This document shows, one piece after another, positions 21,301-29,409 of a stretch of 35,938 nt of DNA. The position numbers were made by a program, and so were the translations under genes. The notes under the pieces were generated by a model, which was not told where the DNA came from, did not search any database, and was given only the letters and a program-made list of their open reading frames with translations. Every line of letters begins with the position of its first letter. The first letter of the stretch is position 1. Source of the stretch: Synechococcales cyanobacterium PMM_0082 (GTDB lineage Bacteria > Cyanobacteriota > Cyanobacteriia > Pseudanabaenales > Pseudanabaenaceae); NCBI GenBank assembly GCA_949127865.1, contig CASBQR010000074.1:1-35938 (forward strand). The letters are read 5' to 3'.

Positions 21301-21711
21301 CCAATTACCCAAACTCAAGCAGCAACCTTACTAATTGTCGATGATTCCATTGCCCTGCGCCAAACCCTCGCCCTTACTTTACAAAAAGCAGGTTTTAGAG
21401 TTTTACAGGCAAAAGATGGACTAGAGGCGATCGAGCAACTAGAAAAAAACTCGACAATTCAACTGGTAATTTGTGATGTGGAAATGCCTAATATGAATGG
21501 TTTTGAGTTCTTAACCCATCGTCGTCAAAATTCTAATCTCAATCGAGTACCTGTAGTCATGCTGACCTCGCGCAGTAGTGACAAACACCGACGCTTGGCT
21601 ATGCACCTTGGGGCTTCATCCTACTTCACTAAACCATATCTAGAGCGAGACTTTATTGCAGCCATTAAAGATACTTTGATTCCTCAAGCTGCCTTTAGTT
21701 TGAGTTCTTGA
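18307..21711 (+). CDS. CheA-type hybrid histidine kinase with C-terminal receiver (PilL/PixL-like)
   Basis: Hpt 'MMRAAHSLKGGAASVGLPVISQLSHRLEDFF'; HATPase N/G boxes 'HLLRNAFDHGIES', 'VRDDGQGI', 'GRGVGLDVV', 'GTTFTLKIPLTLS'; CheW-like region; REC 'LLIVDDSIALRQTL...LVICDVEMPNMNGFEFL...VVMLTSR...FTKPY'. Confidence 0.95.
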   Translation: MTIDADIRDQAYQFFIQEAPELLYVIETELVNLVEGRSTNKIHNMMRAAHSLKGGAASVGLPVISQLSHRLEDFFKTLHHEELVIDHELEGLFLEAFDLLRLSLNQQIDTGNIDPDHIAEVAAPILTNIETKLGDFLGSETELPNSIDLGVDIALSIFEVDIAEGLENLRNVLDHPQEHIVAGELRAQAEVFSGISELLNMPGLAAIAHATIAALDANPSMVTEIAHYAIQDFEAARQGVIAGDRTQGGKPSAQLLELGTSQELATDFSDLDDLFGDRPQDLDFIFADPVAALPPEPDQLSDEFDLDDLLGDIPTNDIREELTEEVELEKSFNLADIFEVEVPDSDLDDVFENDILLDLDDIFTEKETSDESFLEEDHENLPLGFDDVFGDGDLLDLDNVFGQEESIEEIGQTPDSENLPIGFDDVFGGEEIDADQSFSLDDVFGGMTLPANLVEITVDDTIVQDFPIVAKQVTEASVELAELPEQILKSEVIIPAKFAKYTSPAPISSPTAESQLSVRINIDRLEQMNNLVGELVINRNVLSLQNEQLQEIVLELLRRFHKFKNISNRLRTLADQTAASSDRSITTTTRNSSYAQTTDFDSLELDTYGELYTVMQSALEDLAQIEETVEDVTLLSTQSTQTLEDQRQTVTRLRDDLRWARMLPLSEVLNRFPRNIRDLSSKYKKPVDLKLSGTGVLVDKAILEKLYDPLQHLLRNAFDHGIESTSARLEQQKTERGQIEIRAYYQGSQTLIEVRDDGQGINLEQIRRKAISQSLITRDQQLTDSELLDVMFQPGFSTADQVSELSGRGVGLDVVRSQIQALKGSVSVAFTQGQGTTFTLKIPLTLSITNLLICVVGTNVLAIASSSIEKIVVPLASQVKKFEGQRLLDDIIPIRHLSEFLNYQCPLPESLPNTSLVSVPTPADWALPLLLIRRNQDLVALEIDRIITEQELAIKPLGAGIAPPTFIYGCTILGDGSLIPIIDSQEILGQVNRPEAIAPITQTQAATLLIVDDSIALRQTLALTLQKAGFRVLQAKDGLEAIEQLEKNSTIQLVICDVEMPNMNGFEFLTHRRQNSNLNRVPVVMLTSRSSDKHRRLAMHLGASSYFTKPYLERDFIAAIKDTLIPQAAFSLSS

Positions 21712-21756
21712 TATTCCCCTTGCTTTAGTCGCTGATATTACGAACAAGTTAAGTGT

Positions 21757-21854
21757 CCCTCATCCCCAAAACCCTGCTCACCACCTGGGAGAATCGGAGT
21801 AAGTCCGTTTTTCTTGTTCCCTCTCTCCTTCTGGCAGAGGGCTAGGGTGAGGGG
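21757..21854. repeat. Intergenic palindromic repeat, copy 2 (CCCTCATCCCC...GGGTGAGGG)
   Basis: ccctcatccccaaaaccctgctcaccacctgggag...ttccctctctccttctggcagagggctagggtgagggg; lies between convergent cheA and the 434-aa ORF. Confidence 0.75.
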
Positions 21855-21865
21855 CGTAAAGTTAG

Positions 21866-23170
21866 CTATTGGGAGTTGGCTTCTAGCTGATCAAACTTAT
21901 TCTTGGCAAACAGTCTTAATTTTTGAGCTTTAGGATAACTGGTTGTCTCTTTTTCAACTTTATCTAAATCATTGATAATGGCTTGAAGCTGAGAAATAGT
22001 GCGATTACGATCAAAAGATTTAATGTCATTGGGAGTACTTGCCAAGAGGGTTTCGATCCGATTTTGAGCGCTCTCCAAAGCAACAGCCGCATTTTGTTCA
22101 GCCTTTCTCTGTACTGTAATCTGCCCTTTAATTGCCGTATATTCAGCTATAAGTTTTCGGGCTTCAGCATATCCATTCAAGTCTTGGGGGGAGATTTGAT
22201 TGAGGTCGTCAATTGCTATTTGCCATAACTTTTCAATTTCTTGCCATTTATCGACAGTGTGTGGGGGATTTTGTCCAATTAAAGTTGCTTGCCTTGAAAA
22301 CTGTTGAGCAGAGGAAATTAAGGTGTTTACTTTCTCGGTATTCGCAGCTAATCCTACGACTTCATTGAATTCTCGTTCATAACTATTTAACTTTTGTTGG
22401 GCGCTCTTTCCTGCCCAAGTGCGATCGGGGATTTCCTCCATTTTATCGAGGGTTGATCGCCACAACCTTGCTGCTGCTTGCTTGTCGGTCGGACTGGCGG
22501 CTTGTTGATATGCTGTTTTCGCAGTTATAAGTTCCTGTTCTCCCATAACAAGTAAAGATTGGGCATTCTTTTCCTGAAACACCTTTGCTTCTAGTCGTCC
22601 TACCTGTTCCCGAATTTGTTGAAACCGATATCGAGAAAATCGCCAACCATATCCGCCATAATCAATCCATTCATCCACAGAATTTAATGGAATAGCATCG
22701 AGACTGTCTTTCCCTTCTTTTAGTTTTTGCGCTCCTTGTTCAATATCAGAGGCGCTTGTAGGTCGTTCAATTAACTGTTCAGCTTGTTCAATCAGTTCAA
22801 GCGATCGCTTAAAATTATTCTCAATATTAATCTGACTCGGCAACAATAAAAAAGGCACAGTTCTGGAGACGGGCTGGCGGATCGCAGGGTAGGGTAAATT
22901 TATGATGTAGAGAACGGCTGATGGAATGCCAACTAGAAGAGATAGTGAGATCAGTTTGCCCATCCACTTCGGTTTTAATTTTGGCTGATTTGATTTTAGC
23001 TGAGATTGCTTTTGAACCAGAAGAGCCTCCTGTTTTAATTGCGTTTCCAGTTGGATTAATTGTGATTTAGGATCTGATTTTTGAGGTGGCAAAGAACCTA
23101 AATTGACAGGAGGAGGAGTTGGAGAACTCTTTGGACGGATACGATTCAACAGATTTACTAATATGCCCAT
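21866..23170 (-). CDS. Conserved-type cyanobacterial membrane-anchored coiled-coil protein, unknown function
   Basis: 434 aa; Pro-rich N-terminus, one TM ('LISLSLLVGIPSAVLYIINLPY'), long helical C-terminal region. Confidence 0.75.
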   Translation of the reverse strand: MGILVNLLNRIRPKSSPTPPPVNLGSLPPQKSDPKSQLIQLETQLKQEALLVQKQSQLKSNQPKLKPKWMGKLISLSLLVGIPSAVLYIINLPYPAIRQPVSRTVPFLLLPSQINIENNFKRSLELIEQAEQLIERPTSASDIEQGAQKLKEGKDSLDAIPLNSVDEWIDYGGYGWRFSRYRFQQIREQVGRLEAKVFQEKNAQSLLVMGEQELITAKTAYQQAASPTDKQAAARLWRSTLDKMEEIPDRTWAGKSAQQKLNSYEREFNEVVGLAANTEKVNTLISSAQQFSRQATLIGQNPPHTVDKWQEIEKLWQIAIDDLNQISPQDLNGYAEARKLIAEYTAIKGQITVQRKAEQNAAVALESAQNRIETLLASTPNDIKSFDRNRTISQLQAIINDLDKVEKETTSYPKAQKLRLFAKNKFDQLEANSQ

Positions 23171-23190
23171 AAAAGCAAGAATTTTAAGAT

Positions 23191-24051
23191 TTACTTTTTA
23201 CCCCAACCAAAGAATCCACCTTTTTTCTCCACTTTTTTGGTCGGCTGAGGTGGAGAAGTCATTTGTTTTATATATTTCAAAGCAGTGGGTTCTTTGGGAT
23301 CGAGTTTTAAGGCTTTTTGGAAACTATTTTTTGCCATGATCGTGACGTTTTGATTCAGATAAACTACTCCTAGTTGAGCAAAGAGGGATGCATTATCTGG
23401 ATCGAGTTTTTCACCATTTTTTAATTCTTTCAGGGCTTCTGACCATTGTTTTTTGTTAATAAAAACTTCTGCCATCTGTAAATTGCGATAGGCAGGAGAA
23501 ACCTTGGGAAGCTCAACGGTTGGCGGCGAGAAGTTTGTGAAATTATCCAGAAAGTCTAGTTCTTGGGTCATCACATAAACTAAATTTAATTCACTTAGAT
23601 CGGCAATACGGTCTAGAACCAGATCTAAGGAGTCATATTGATGGTTAGCAATTTCCTCAAAGTATTTAACGTAGGTATTTTCGTGAGAATATTTAAGCAG
23701 TTTTTTAGCTAATTCACATTGAAGATCGGGGGTATCACCTTTGAATTTTAGTCTTTGCCCCAATAATCTTAAGGTGGCAAGGTGTTCTTTCCGATCGTGA
23801 TCGCTATACAAAACCTTATAGGCGGGGTTTACCAATTTGGCTAAATACTTTTCTGCTAGATCAGTTTCGGCAGCACCAGCATTAGCATGGGCAAGATCGG
23901 GATGTAAAAGCCGAGCTAGTTGCAGGTATCTATTGCGGAATTTTTCCCCATCCATAGTAGTTAGGGGCAGTCCTAAAACAGCATAATGATCGGTGACCTT
24001 ATGGGTATAAAGTCCTCTATTGATTTTGAATAATCGTATTTGCTTAAACAC
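23191..24051 (-). CDS. J-domain protein with C-terminal TPR-like repeats
   Basis: 'HYAVLGLPLTTMDGEKFRNRYLQLARLLHPDLAH' (HPD motif intact); TPR-like 'AEVFINKKQWSEALKELKNGEKLDPDNASLFAQLGVVYLNQNVTIMAKNSFQKALKLDPKEPTAL'. Confidence 0.88.
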   Translation of the reverse strand: MFKQIRLFKINRGLYTHKVTDHYAVLGLPLTTMDGEKFRNRYLQLARLLHPDLAHANAGAAETDLAEKYLAKLVNPAYKVLYSDHDRKEHLATLRLLGQRLKFKGDTPDLQCELAKKLLKYSHENTYVKYFEEIANHQYDSLDLVLDRIADLSELNLVYVMTQELDFLDNFTNFSPPTVELPKVSPAYRNLQMAEVFINKKQWSEALKELKNGEKLDPDNASLFAQLGVVYLNQNVTIMAKNSFQKALKLDPKEPTALKYIKQMTSPPQPTKKVEKKGGFFGWGKK

Positions 24052-24139
24052 TGGTTTTCCCCTTGAGCCTTACTTTAAGTTTACCTATTTATCAATGTGA
24101 ATTAAGCGTGATCTTTTTTAGGATAATATAATCAATCAC

Positions 24140-25402
24140 TTATGCTAGATTATTCCACCGCTCTGCTGCAGTAGCGATCGCTTCATTAGTATTTTTTTGT
24201 TTGAGCATAGACACCTGTAACTCTTCATAGATAATTTTACGCAGATTTTCCAGATTTTTAACAGGAGGAATCAATACTTCTGATTGTTTGAGTTGAGAAG
24301 CACTGACAATTCGGGCTTTGGTATAGGTGGGTGCATCCTTGGGTAGTTCCGTGAAAAAGGGATCGGCAGCAGCTTTAATTGTGGAAGGTAGAGAGTTTTC
24401 AACCTTAGAAAAACTAAGTTGATTGGCATCATTAGTCAAAAAAGTCGCAAATTTTAGAGCTAAGTCTGGAGATGGTGAACTTTTAGGCACAACTACATTC
24501 ATCACTGCGGCACTTTTTTTGCCTGTGTCCCCAGAAATCTGCACAGAAACATCAGAAACTTTGGCAATATCGGGAGCATTTTGGGCGACTATCTTTAAAA
24601 ATTGGGGACCAGTAATTAAAACTGCCAATTCTCCTGCTTGATAGAGTTCGATTGCTTTGCGATGTCCTTCAGTTAAAATTTCACGGGGAATTAATTGCTG
24701 ATCAAATAAATTTACCCAATAGTTAAAGGCATTTTTGCCTGCATCGGTATTAAAAGCGGCTTTGCCATCTGGGGTTAATAATTCCATCCCCATTTGCACC
24801 ATAGATTCTAGTACCTGAGTGCCATCCATCGTCAGCATAAAGGCATATTTACCAGTTTTAGCTTTGATCTGCTCAGCGGCGATCGCTAATTGAGCGTAGG
24901 TTTGGGGCGGCTCCTTTAATCCTGCTTTAGCAAATAGATTACGGTTATAAATAGTTACATCGGTAGATACATACCAAGGCAGCCCAAAGGTCGTAGTTCC
25001 CAGTTGATTGGCTTTCCAAATATTCGGAAAATATAGTGCCTGCTCTTCGCTCGAAATTGCCGCTTGCATATCCACAAGGGCATTTTTTTCGGCTAACTTT
25101 GTGGCAAATTGGGGATTGAGGTTGGCGACGTCGGGGGCAGTACCAGAGGCGATCGCACTTAAAATCTTTTGTTCCATATCTGCCCAAGGTATATCTACCC
25201 ATTCCACGATCGCCTGTGGGTTGATCTCCGTAAATTTAGCAATTAATGCCGTCATGTAATCATTAAAAGTCGGCTTTAGCTGCATTGTCCAAAAGACAAT
25301 CTTGGTCTTGTCTGATGAGACTTGACTGGTTTGACTACTGGCACAGGCTCCTAACCAAAATAGCGGGAGAGTTTGAATAATGTGGCGGCGTGACCATCTC
25401 AT
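24140..25402 (-). CDS. Extracellular solute-binding lipoprotein, family 1 (sugar ABC transporter type)
   Basis: 'MRWSRRHIIQTLPLFWLGACASS' (RR + lipobox-like LGAC), 'KIVFWTMQLKPTFNDYMTALIAKFTEINPQAIVEWVDIPWADMEQKILSAIASGTAPDVANLNPQFATKLAEKNALVDM'. ORF track opens at 25429. Confidence 0.88.
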   Translation of the reverse strand: MRWSRRHIIQTLPLFWLGACASSQTSQVSSDKTKIVFWTMQLKPTFNDYMTALIAKFTEINPQAIVEWVDIPWADMEQKILSAIASGTAPDVANLNPQFATKLAEKNALVDMQAAISSEEQALYFPNIWKANQLGTTTFGLPWYVSTDVTIYNRNLFAKAGLKEPPQTYAQLAIAAEQIKAKTGKYAFMLTMDGTQVLESMVQMGMELLTPDGKAAFNTDAGKNAFNYWVNLFDQQLIPREILTEGHRKAIELYQAGELAVLITGPQFLKIVAQNAPDIAKVSDVSVQISGDTGKKSAAVMNVVVPKSSPSPDLALKFATFLTNDANQLSFSKVENSLPSTIKAAADPFFTELPKDAPTYTKARIVSASQLKQSEVLIPPVKNLENLRKIIYEELQVSMLKQKNTNEAIATAAERWNNLA

Positions 25403-25544
25403 GGGCATAGTGTAGAAAAATTTGGACACAAATAACTAAACCAATGTTACATCCAGTCTGGATGATGTCAACTTTTAAGGGTTTTGAACACCCTAATGCT
25501 CCGAGTTTACAACCCATCAAGTTCATAAATATTTTAAAGCAGTA

Positions 25545-25616
25545 TTTTTTAAGTTCACGCTCATTTTTATTTGCCCTATTTATACGGAAAATTTACCAGA
25601 ACTATTGGGAAGAGAT
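25545..25616 (-). repeat. Partial duplicate of the mutS2 3' end (direct copy of 26611-26682)
   Basis: 72-nt ungapped alignment with about 9 mismatches: ...TTAAGTTCACGCTCATTTTTATTTGCCCTA...ACGGAAAA...ACCAGAACTATTGGGAAGAGAT. Confidence 0.9.
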
Positions 25617-25692
25617 GGCAAACTCTGCTAAGGCTTTGACTGCGGGTGGAATGATAGCGATCGCTGAACATGATTTATTTCAAAGATTTAGA

Positions 25693-25836
25693 GCATTAAC
25701 TAAAGGTAAAATCACTTTTCGACGATGTTAATGGCAGATCGGATTGTGGTTTTAGAACAGGGAAGTTATGGAAGTTGGCGCTCATTGAGAATTAATAGCG
25801 TTAAATGGTTTGTATCATCAGATGCTTATTTTGTAA
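25693..25836 (+). pseudogene. Relic of the C-terminus of an ABC exporter ATPase
   Basis: 'ALTKGKITF...TMLMADRIVVLEQGSY' then a 1-nt frame shift to 'EVGAH*ELIALNGLYHQMLIL*' (in-frame TGA), matching the MsbA/HlyB-type tail 'ALTKGRTTFxIAHRLSTxxxADRIVVLExGxxxEVGxHxELxxxxGxYxxL'. Confidence 0.8.
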
Positions 25837-25858
25837 GCTGCTAATTATCTGATTTAGA

Positions 25859-26209
25859 CTAAAGTCTTGCGAATCTAATTTGATGTTCGGTTATGACTAT
25901 ATATCTATCTGGTAGTTGTTCTAAATGGCTATTTAAAAGTTTAGATAAAACAGCAATTTTATTGGAAGAACGCTCATCAGAAAGTCTCATTAAAACTATG
26001 CCTCTATGCGATCGCTTGTCACGATAAATTTTTTCACCAAAGTCTTTATCATTTGTAATTAACACCCAATTTTCAGAAAATGCTTTTTGAAGCACTAAAT
26101 CATCGGATATACCTCTTGCTTCATCATAAACAGAGAATACCTCATATCCTTGACCATGAAGCCATTGAGCAACTCTGGTGCCAGTACTTTCATCAACTAA
26201 AAATCGCAT
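25859..26209 (-). CDS. DUF5615 PIN-like toxin-type protein
   Basis: 'MRFLVDESTGTRVAQWLHGQGYEVFSVYDEARGISDDLVLQKAFSENWVLITNDKDFGEKIYRDKRSHRGIVLMRL'; start abuts the DUF433 stop. Confidence 0.9.
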   Translation of the reverse strand: MRFLVDESTGTRVAQWLHGQGYEVFSVYDEARGISDDLVLQKAFSENWVLITNDKDFGEKIYRDKRSHRGIVLMRLSDERSSNKIAVLSKLLNSHLEQLPDRYIVITEHQIRFARL

Positions 26210-26443
26210 CTAAGCTGTTTCTTGTAAGGGAATGAAAGAAGTTTCCTGAAGAAACCTTGCAGCAAATAGTAAGCAAGCCCTGATGTCTTCTTCCGTTAGC
26301 CCCTCATACTCATCCAGAATATCGGCAACACTGGCACCATTTCCCAAAAGTTTTAAGATATACTCAACGGTCAATCTTGTGCCTCGAATGACTGGCTTAC
26401 CAACCATAATGTTGGGGTTAGTGACAATGTGTTGGAGGATCAT
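26210..26443 (-). CDS. DUF433 antitoxin-type protein
   Basis: 'HIVTNPNIMVGKPVIRGTRLTVEYILKLLGNGASVADILDEYEGLTEEDIRACLLFAARFL' is canonical DUF433. Confidence 0.93.
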   Translation of the reverse strand: MILQHIVTNPNIMVGKPVIRGTRLTVEYILKLLGNGASVADILDEYEGLTEEDIRACLLFAARFLQETSFIPLQETA

Positions 26444-26594
26444 GTTTGAACTCCTATAGCTAATAGATAAAATTATATAGCAGTACTAATTCTTTTGTGG
26501 AATAGTTATGTACTGACTACTGCTAGGTATGATTGCATAAATAGCTTTTTTAAGATATGAGATAGACAATATCTTATCTCAAGCATTTTGACAT

Positions 26595-28655
26595 TTATAT
26601 TGCTTCCACATCTTTTAAGTTCACGCTCATTTTCATTTGCCCTAGCCTTACGGAAAACTCACCAGAACTATTGGGAAGAGATAAGACCTGAGCCACTTTA
26701 TCTAATTTAGGAATACGAACCCGATCGCCTACTTTAGGAATGTATTTAACTGCTTCTATAGGAACAGAAGGTTGTTTTTGCTGCGAAGGAAGATGCATTT
26801 TGCCGATTTGTACCATTCTCTGATCGGAGTGCTGGGCAGATTGTGGCGATTGATCTCCTGCTTGGAGTTTACGAATTACTCTATTTATTTCTTTTTTTGC
26901 CTGATTAATGGCAGCAGTAACTTCCATTTCTTGTTTTGCCCGCAGTTCTTGGTATTGCGATCGCAATTGTTGGGATTTATTGCTGATCTCATTGTGTAAT
27001 TTTTCCATTTCCGCTAAAAGGATAGTGGCATCTTGGGTTTTTTCGGTTTGGCGGCGGCGTTGTGCTTCTAGTTCCGCAATGACTAGATTAATTTCATTAG
27101 AACCATAACCGACATGATTTTGGGCATCATCAATAATATTTTCTGGTAATCCTAAACGGCGAGCGATCGCTAAAGCATTGGAACGTCCAGGAATTCCCCA
27201 AAGGAGCTTGTAAGTCGGAGCTAGCTGCACATCATCAAATTCGACGGAGGCATTCTCAAATTGGGGATTTTGATATTTTAAGGTTTTTAATTCGCCAAAG
27301 TGAGTGGTAGCAACGGTTAAATTAGCTGAATTAGCCAGATGTTCAAGTAATGCTGTGGCGATCGCACTTCCTTCTGATGGATCAGTACCAGCACCGACTT
27401 CATCAAGAAGTACCAAACTTGTAGGCGTAATTAGCTCTAGAATCTTACCAATGCGGCGAATATGCCCCGAAAAAGTCGAAAGATTTTGCTGTAAAGATTG
27501 TTCATCACCAATATCTGCCAAAATTAAATCAAACCACGGCAGTTCCACAGGCTCACGGGCGGGGATAAACATTCCAACTTTTGCCATAACCGCAGCGAGT
27601 CCAAAGGTTTTAAGGGTTGCGGTTTTACCACCAGTATTTGGTCCAGTAATGACAACGACTTTGATGTCTGGAGAAATCAATACATCCACAGGTACTACGG
27701 TTCTACCACTTTCGTTTTGCTCTTGCCACACTAAAAGCGGATGGCGTAAGTTTCGCAGGGTGATAGCTTGAGGATTTTGAGATAGAGTCGGCGGGTTGGC
27801 TTTTAACCAATAACCATATCTAGCACGGGCGATCGCCAGATCAACTTCAGTCAAAATAGCTAAAAGTCTAGATAAGTCTTCAACTACGGCGGTAACTTTA
27901 GCACTGAGATTACTTAAAATTATTTCGATTTCCCTCTGTTCCCTTGCCACTAGTTGCCGTAAATCATTATTGCCAGAGACCACAGAACTAGGTTCAATCA
28001 ATAGAGTCAAGCCACTGCCCGAAGCATCATGGACTATGCCAGATATTTGATCTTTGTGGGAAGCTTTGACTGACAATACATAGCGATCGCCCCGTTGGGT
28101 AATGATATTTTCTTGGAGCGCACTATTTTTACGTTGAATAATTCCCTGTAAGGTACTAAAAATTTTTTCTCGAACTTGATGGGCTGACCTGCGAATATTA
28201 CCTAACTTTTCCGATGCCCTTTCTAAGACAGTGCCGCCTTCTTCGATGCAATGATAGATTTCTTTTTCTAGATCGGGATAGGTGCGAACTTCACTTACTA
28301 ATGTTTGGAGAACAGGACAGTTTTCTGAATTATCTAAACTGCGTCTGAGGTTTCTAGCTCCTGCAAGGGTTGTAGCGATCGCAAATAATTCTAACGGCGA
28401 TAAAATTCCTTGGACTTCTGCCCGTGCCAAGGCTCCAGATATATCCTGCACTCCCTCAAGGGATAATCCACCTGATAATTTAGTTTCGAGATTATATGCC
28501 TCTTGCGTTTGCGTTAATAGCTCTTGGCTACGCTGATAGGTTGAAGGAATTACTAAATGATTAGCGGCGATCGCTCCTAATTTTGTAGCTGCAAAGGTAG
28601 ATAAATGCCGACATAACCGTGACCATTCCAATAGTTCTAAAGTCTCTGACTGCAT
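26595..28655 (-). CDS. mutS2: MutS2 family protein, Smr domain absent
   Basis: 'VVITGPNTGGKTATLKTFGLAAVMAKVGMFIPA', 'LLDEVGAGTDPSEGSAIATALLEHL', 'ATTHFGELKTLKYQNPQFENASVEFD', 'GRSNALAIARRLGLP'; ends after a KOW-like segment '...VGDRVRIPKLDKVAQVLSLPNSSGEFSVRLGQMKMSVNLKDVEAI'. Confidence 0.93.
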   Translation of the reverse strand: MQSETLELLEWSRLCRHLSTFAATKLGAIAANHLVIPSTYQRSQELLTQTQEAYNLETKLSGGLSLEGVQDISGALARAEVQGILSPLELFAIATTLAGARNLRRSLDNSENCPVLQTLVSEVRTYPDLEKEIYHCIEEGGTVLERASEKLGNIRRSAHQVREKIFSTLQGIIQRKNSALQENIITQRGDRYVLSVKASHKDQISGIVHDASGSGLTLLIEPSSVVSGNNDLRQLVAREQREIEIILSNLSAKVTAVVEDLSRLLAILTEVDLAIARARYGYWLKANPPTLSQNPQAITLRNLRHPLLVWQEQNESGRTVVPVDVLISPDIKVVVITGPNTGGKTATLKTFGLAAVMAKVGMFIPAREPVELPWFDLILADIGDEQSLQQNLSTFSGHIRRIGKILELITPTSLVLLDEVGAGTDPSEGSAIATALLEHLANSANLTVATTHFGELKTLKYQNPQFENASVEFDDVQLAPTYKLLWGIPGRSNALAIARRLGLPENIIDDAQNHVGYGSNEINLVIAELEAQRRRQTEKTQDATILLAEMEKLHNEISNKSQQLRSQYQELRAKQEMEVTAAINQAKKEINRVIRKLQAGDQSPQSAQHSDQRMVQIGKMHLPSQQKQPSVPIEAVKYIPKVGDRVRIPKLDKVAQVLSLPNSSGEFSVRLGQMKMSVNLKDVEAI

Positions 28656-28771
28656 TTAGTTGATTAGATTATAAATACTACGTTTTTCTATTGTAGGTTG
28701 TTAATCTCTGAGTAAATCAGCCCAACCCCCACAAGTGGCTAAAGCTAGGATTTAGAGTTTCGATCATTTTT

Positions 28772-29314
28772 CTAATCTTCTGCTTTGCTGATATTTTTTA
28801 AGTCTAGCGATCGCATTAATTCCGCTAATTCATCCTTATGTCCTCGCACCCATAATTGAGTATTGGGTCTAAGTTGCAAGCTGATTTGTTCCATGCGATC
28901 GGCACCATTCCAATAAAATAAACCTGCACCAATGGCTGTAAAACCCGCAATCTCGGCGATCGCTAACCAGTTATCACTAAAAAACGGCACTAAAATTGTT
29001 AACACCAAACCTAAACATCCCATGCCGATCGCAGCAACAATTACCAAAACCATAGTTAAGAAAATGCTAGGGCGAACTCTACCCGTCAAGGTTACTAATT
29101 CTTGAGTGCGATCTAAGTTCACAACTTGATAGCCCCGTCCTTTGAAATAATCTCTGGTTTTGCTTAATAATTGATCTTCATTAAAATTCACACTACTCAA
29201 AATCATCTCTGTGGTTCGGTCTTTAACTGATGATTTTAAAAATGATAGGAGTCCCACCATTAAAACAGCAGTCAAAAGTAGGGTTGAGGTCAGAACCTGA
29301 TCTGTGAAATCCAT
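28772..29314 (-). CDS. CCB1-like (cofactor assembly of complex C) membrane protein
   Basis: TMs plus 'FLKSSVKDRTTEMILSSVNFNEDQLLSKTRDYFKGRGYQVV...LVTLTGRVRPSIFLTMVLVIVAAIGMGCLGLVL'. Family from memory; internal start MDFTDQ at 29314 avoids overlap with the divergent gene. Confidence 0.55.
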   Translation of the reverse strand: MDFTDQVLTSTLLLTAVLMVGLLSFLKSSVKDRTTEMILSSVNFNEDQLLSKTRDYFKGRGYQVVNLDRTQELVTLTGRVRPSIFLTMVLVIVAAIGMGCLGLVLTILVPFFSDNWLAIAEIAGFTAIGAGLFYWNGADRMEQISLQLRPNTQLWVRGHKDELAELMRSLDLKNISKAED

Positions 29315-29409
29315 AGCTAGTGACATAATATGATCTATGGTTAAATCATAGCCTCTGGATATATATCTGCGTACATAATTCTGAGGCGGATTACGATTAG
29401 CAAAAATCA

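Noticed and set aside
25444-25731. 95-aa ORF 'MLHPVWMM...KGKITFRRC'
   Set aside because: Chimeric: it runs antisense through the duplicated mutS2 3' end and then into the ABC relic; not a real gene.
25859-26443. DUF433/DUF5615 pair as a novel TA system
   Set aside because: A well-known, widespread pairing; only its flanking duplication is unusual.
26545-26585. Inverted repeat around tgagatagacaatatcttatctca as a mutS2 terminator
   Set aside because: Only about 7 bp stem, AT-rich with a large loop and no convincing T-tract.
27304-27771. 155-aa plus-strand ORF inside mutS2
   Set aside because: Antisense to the conserved MutS2 ATPase core; no independent motif.
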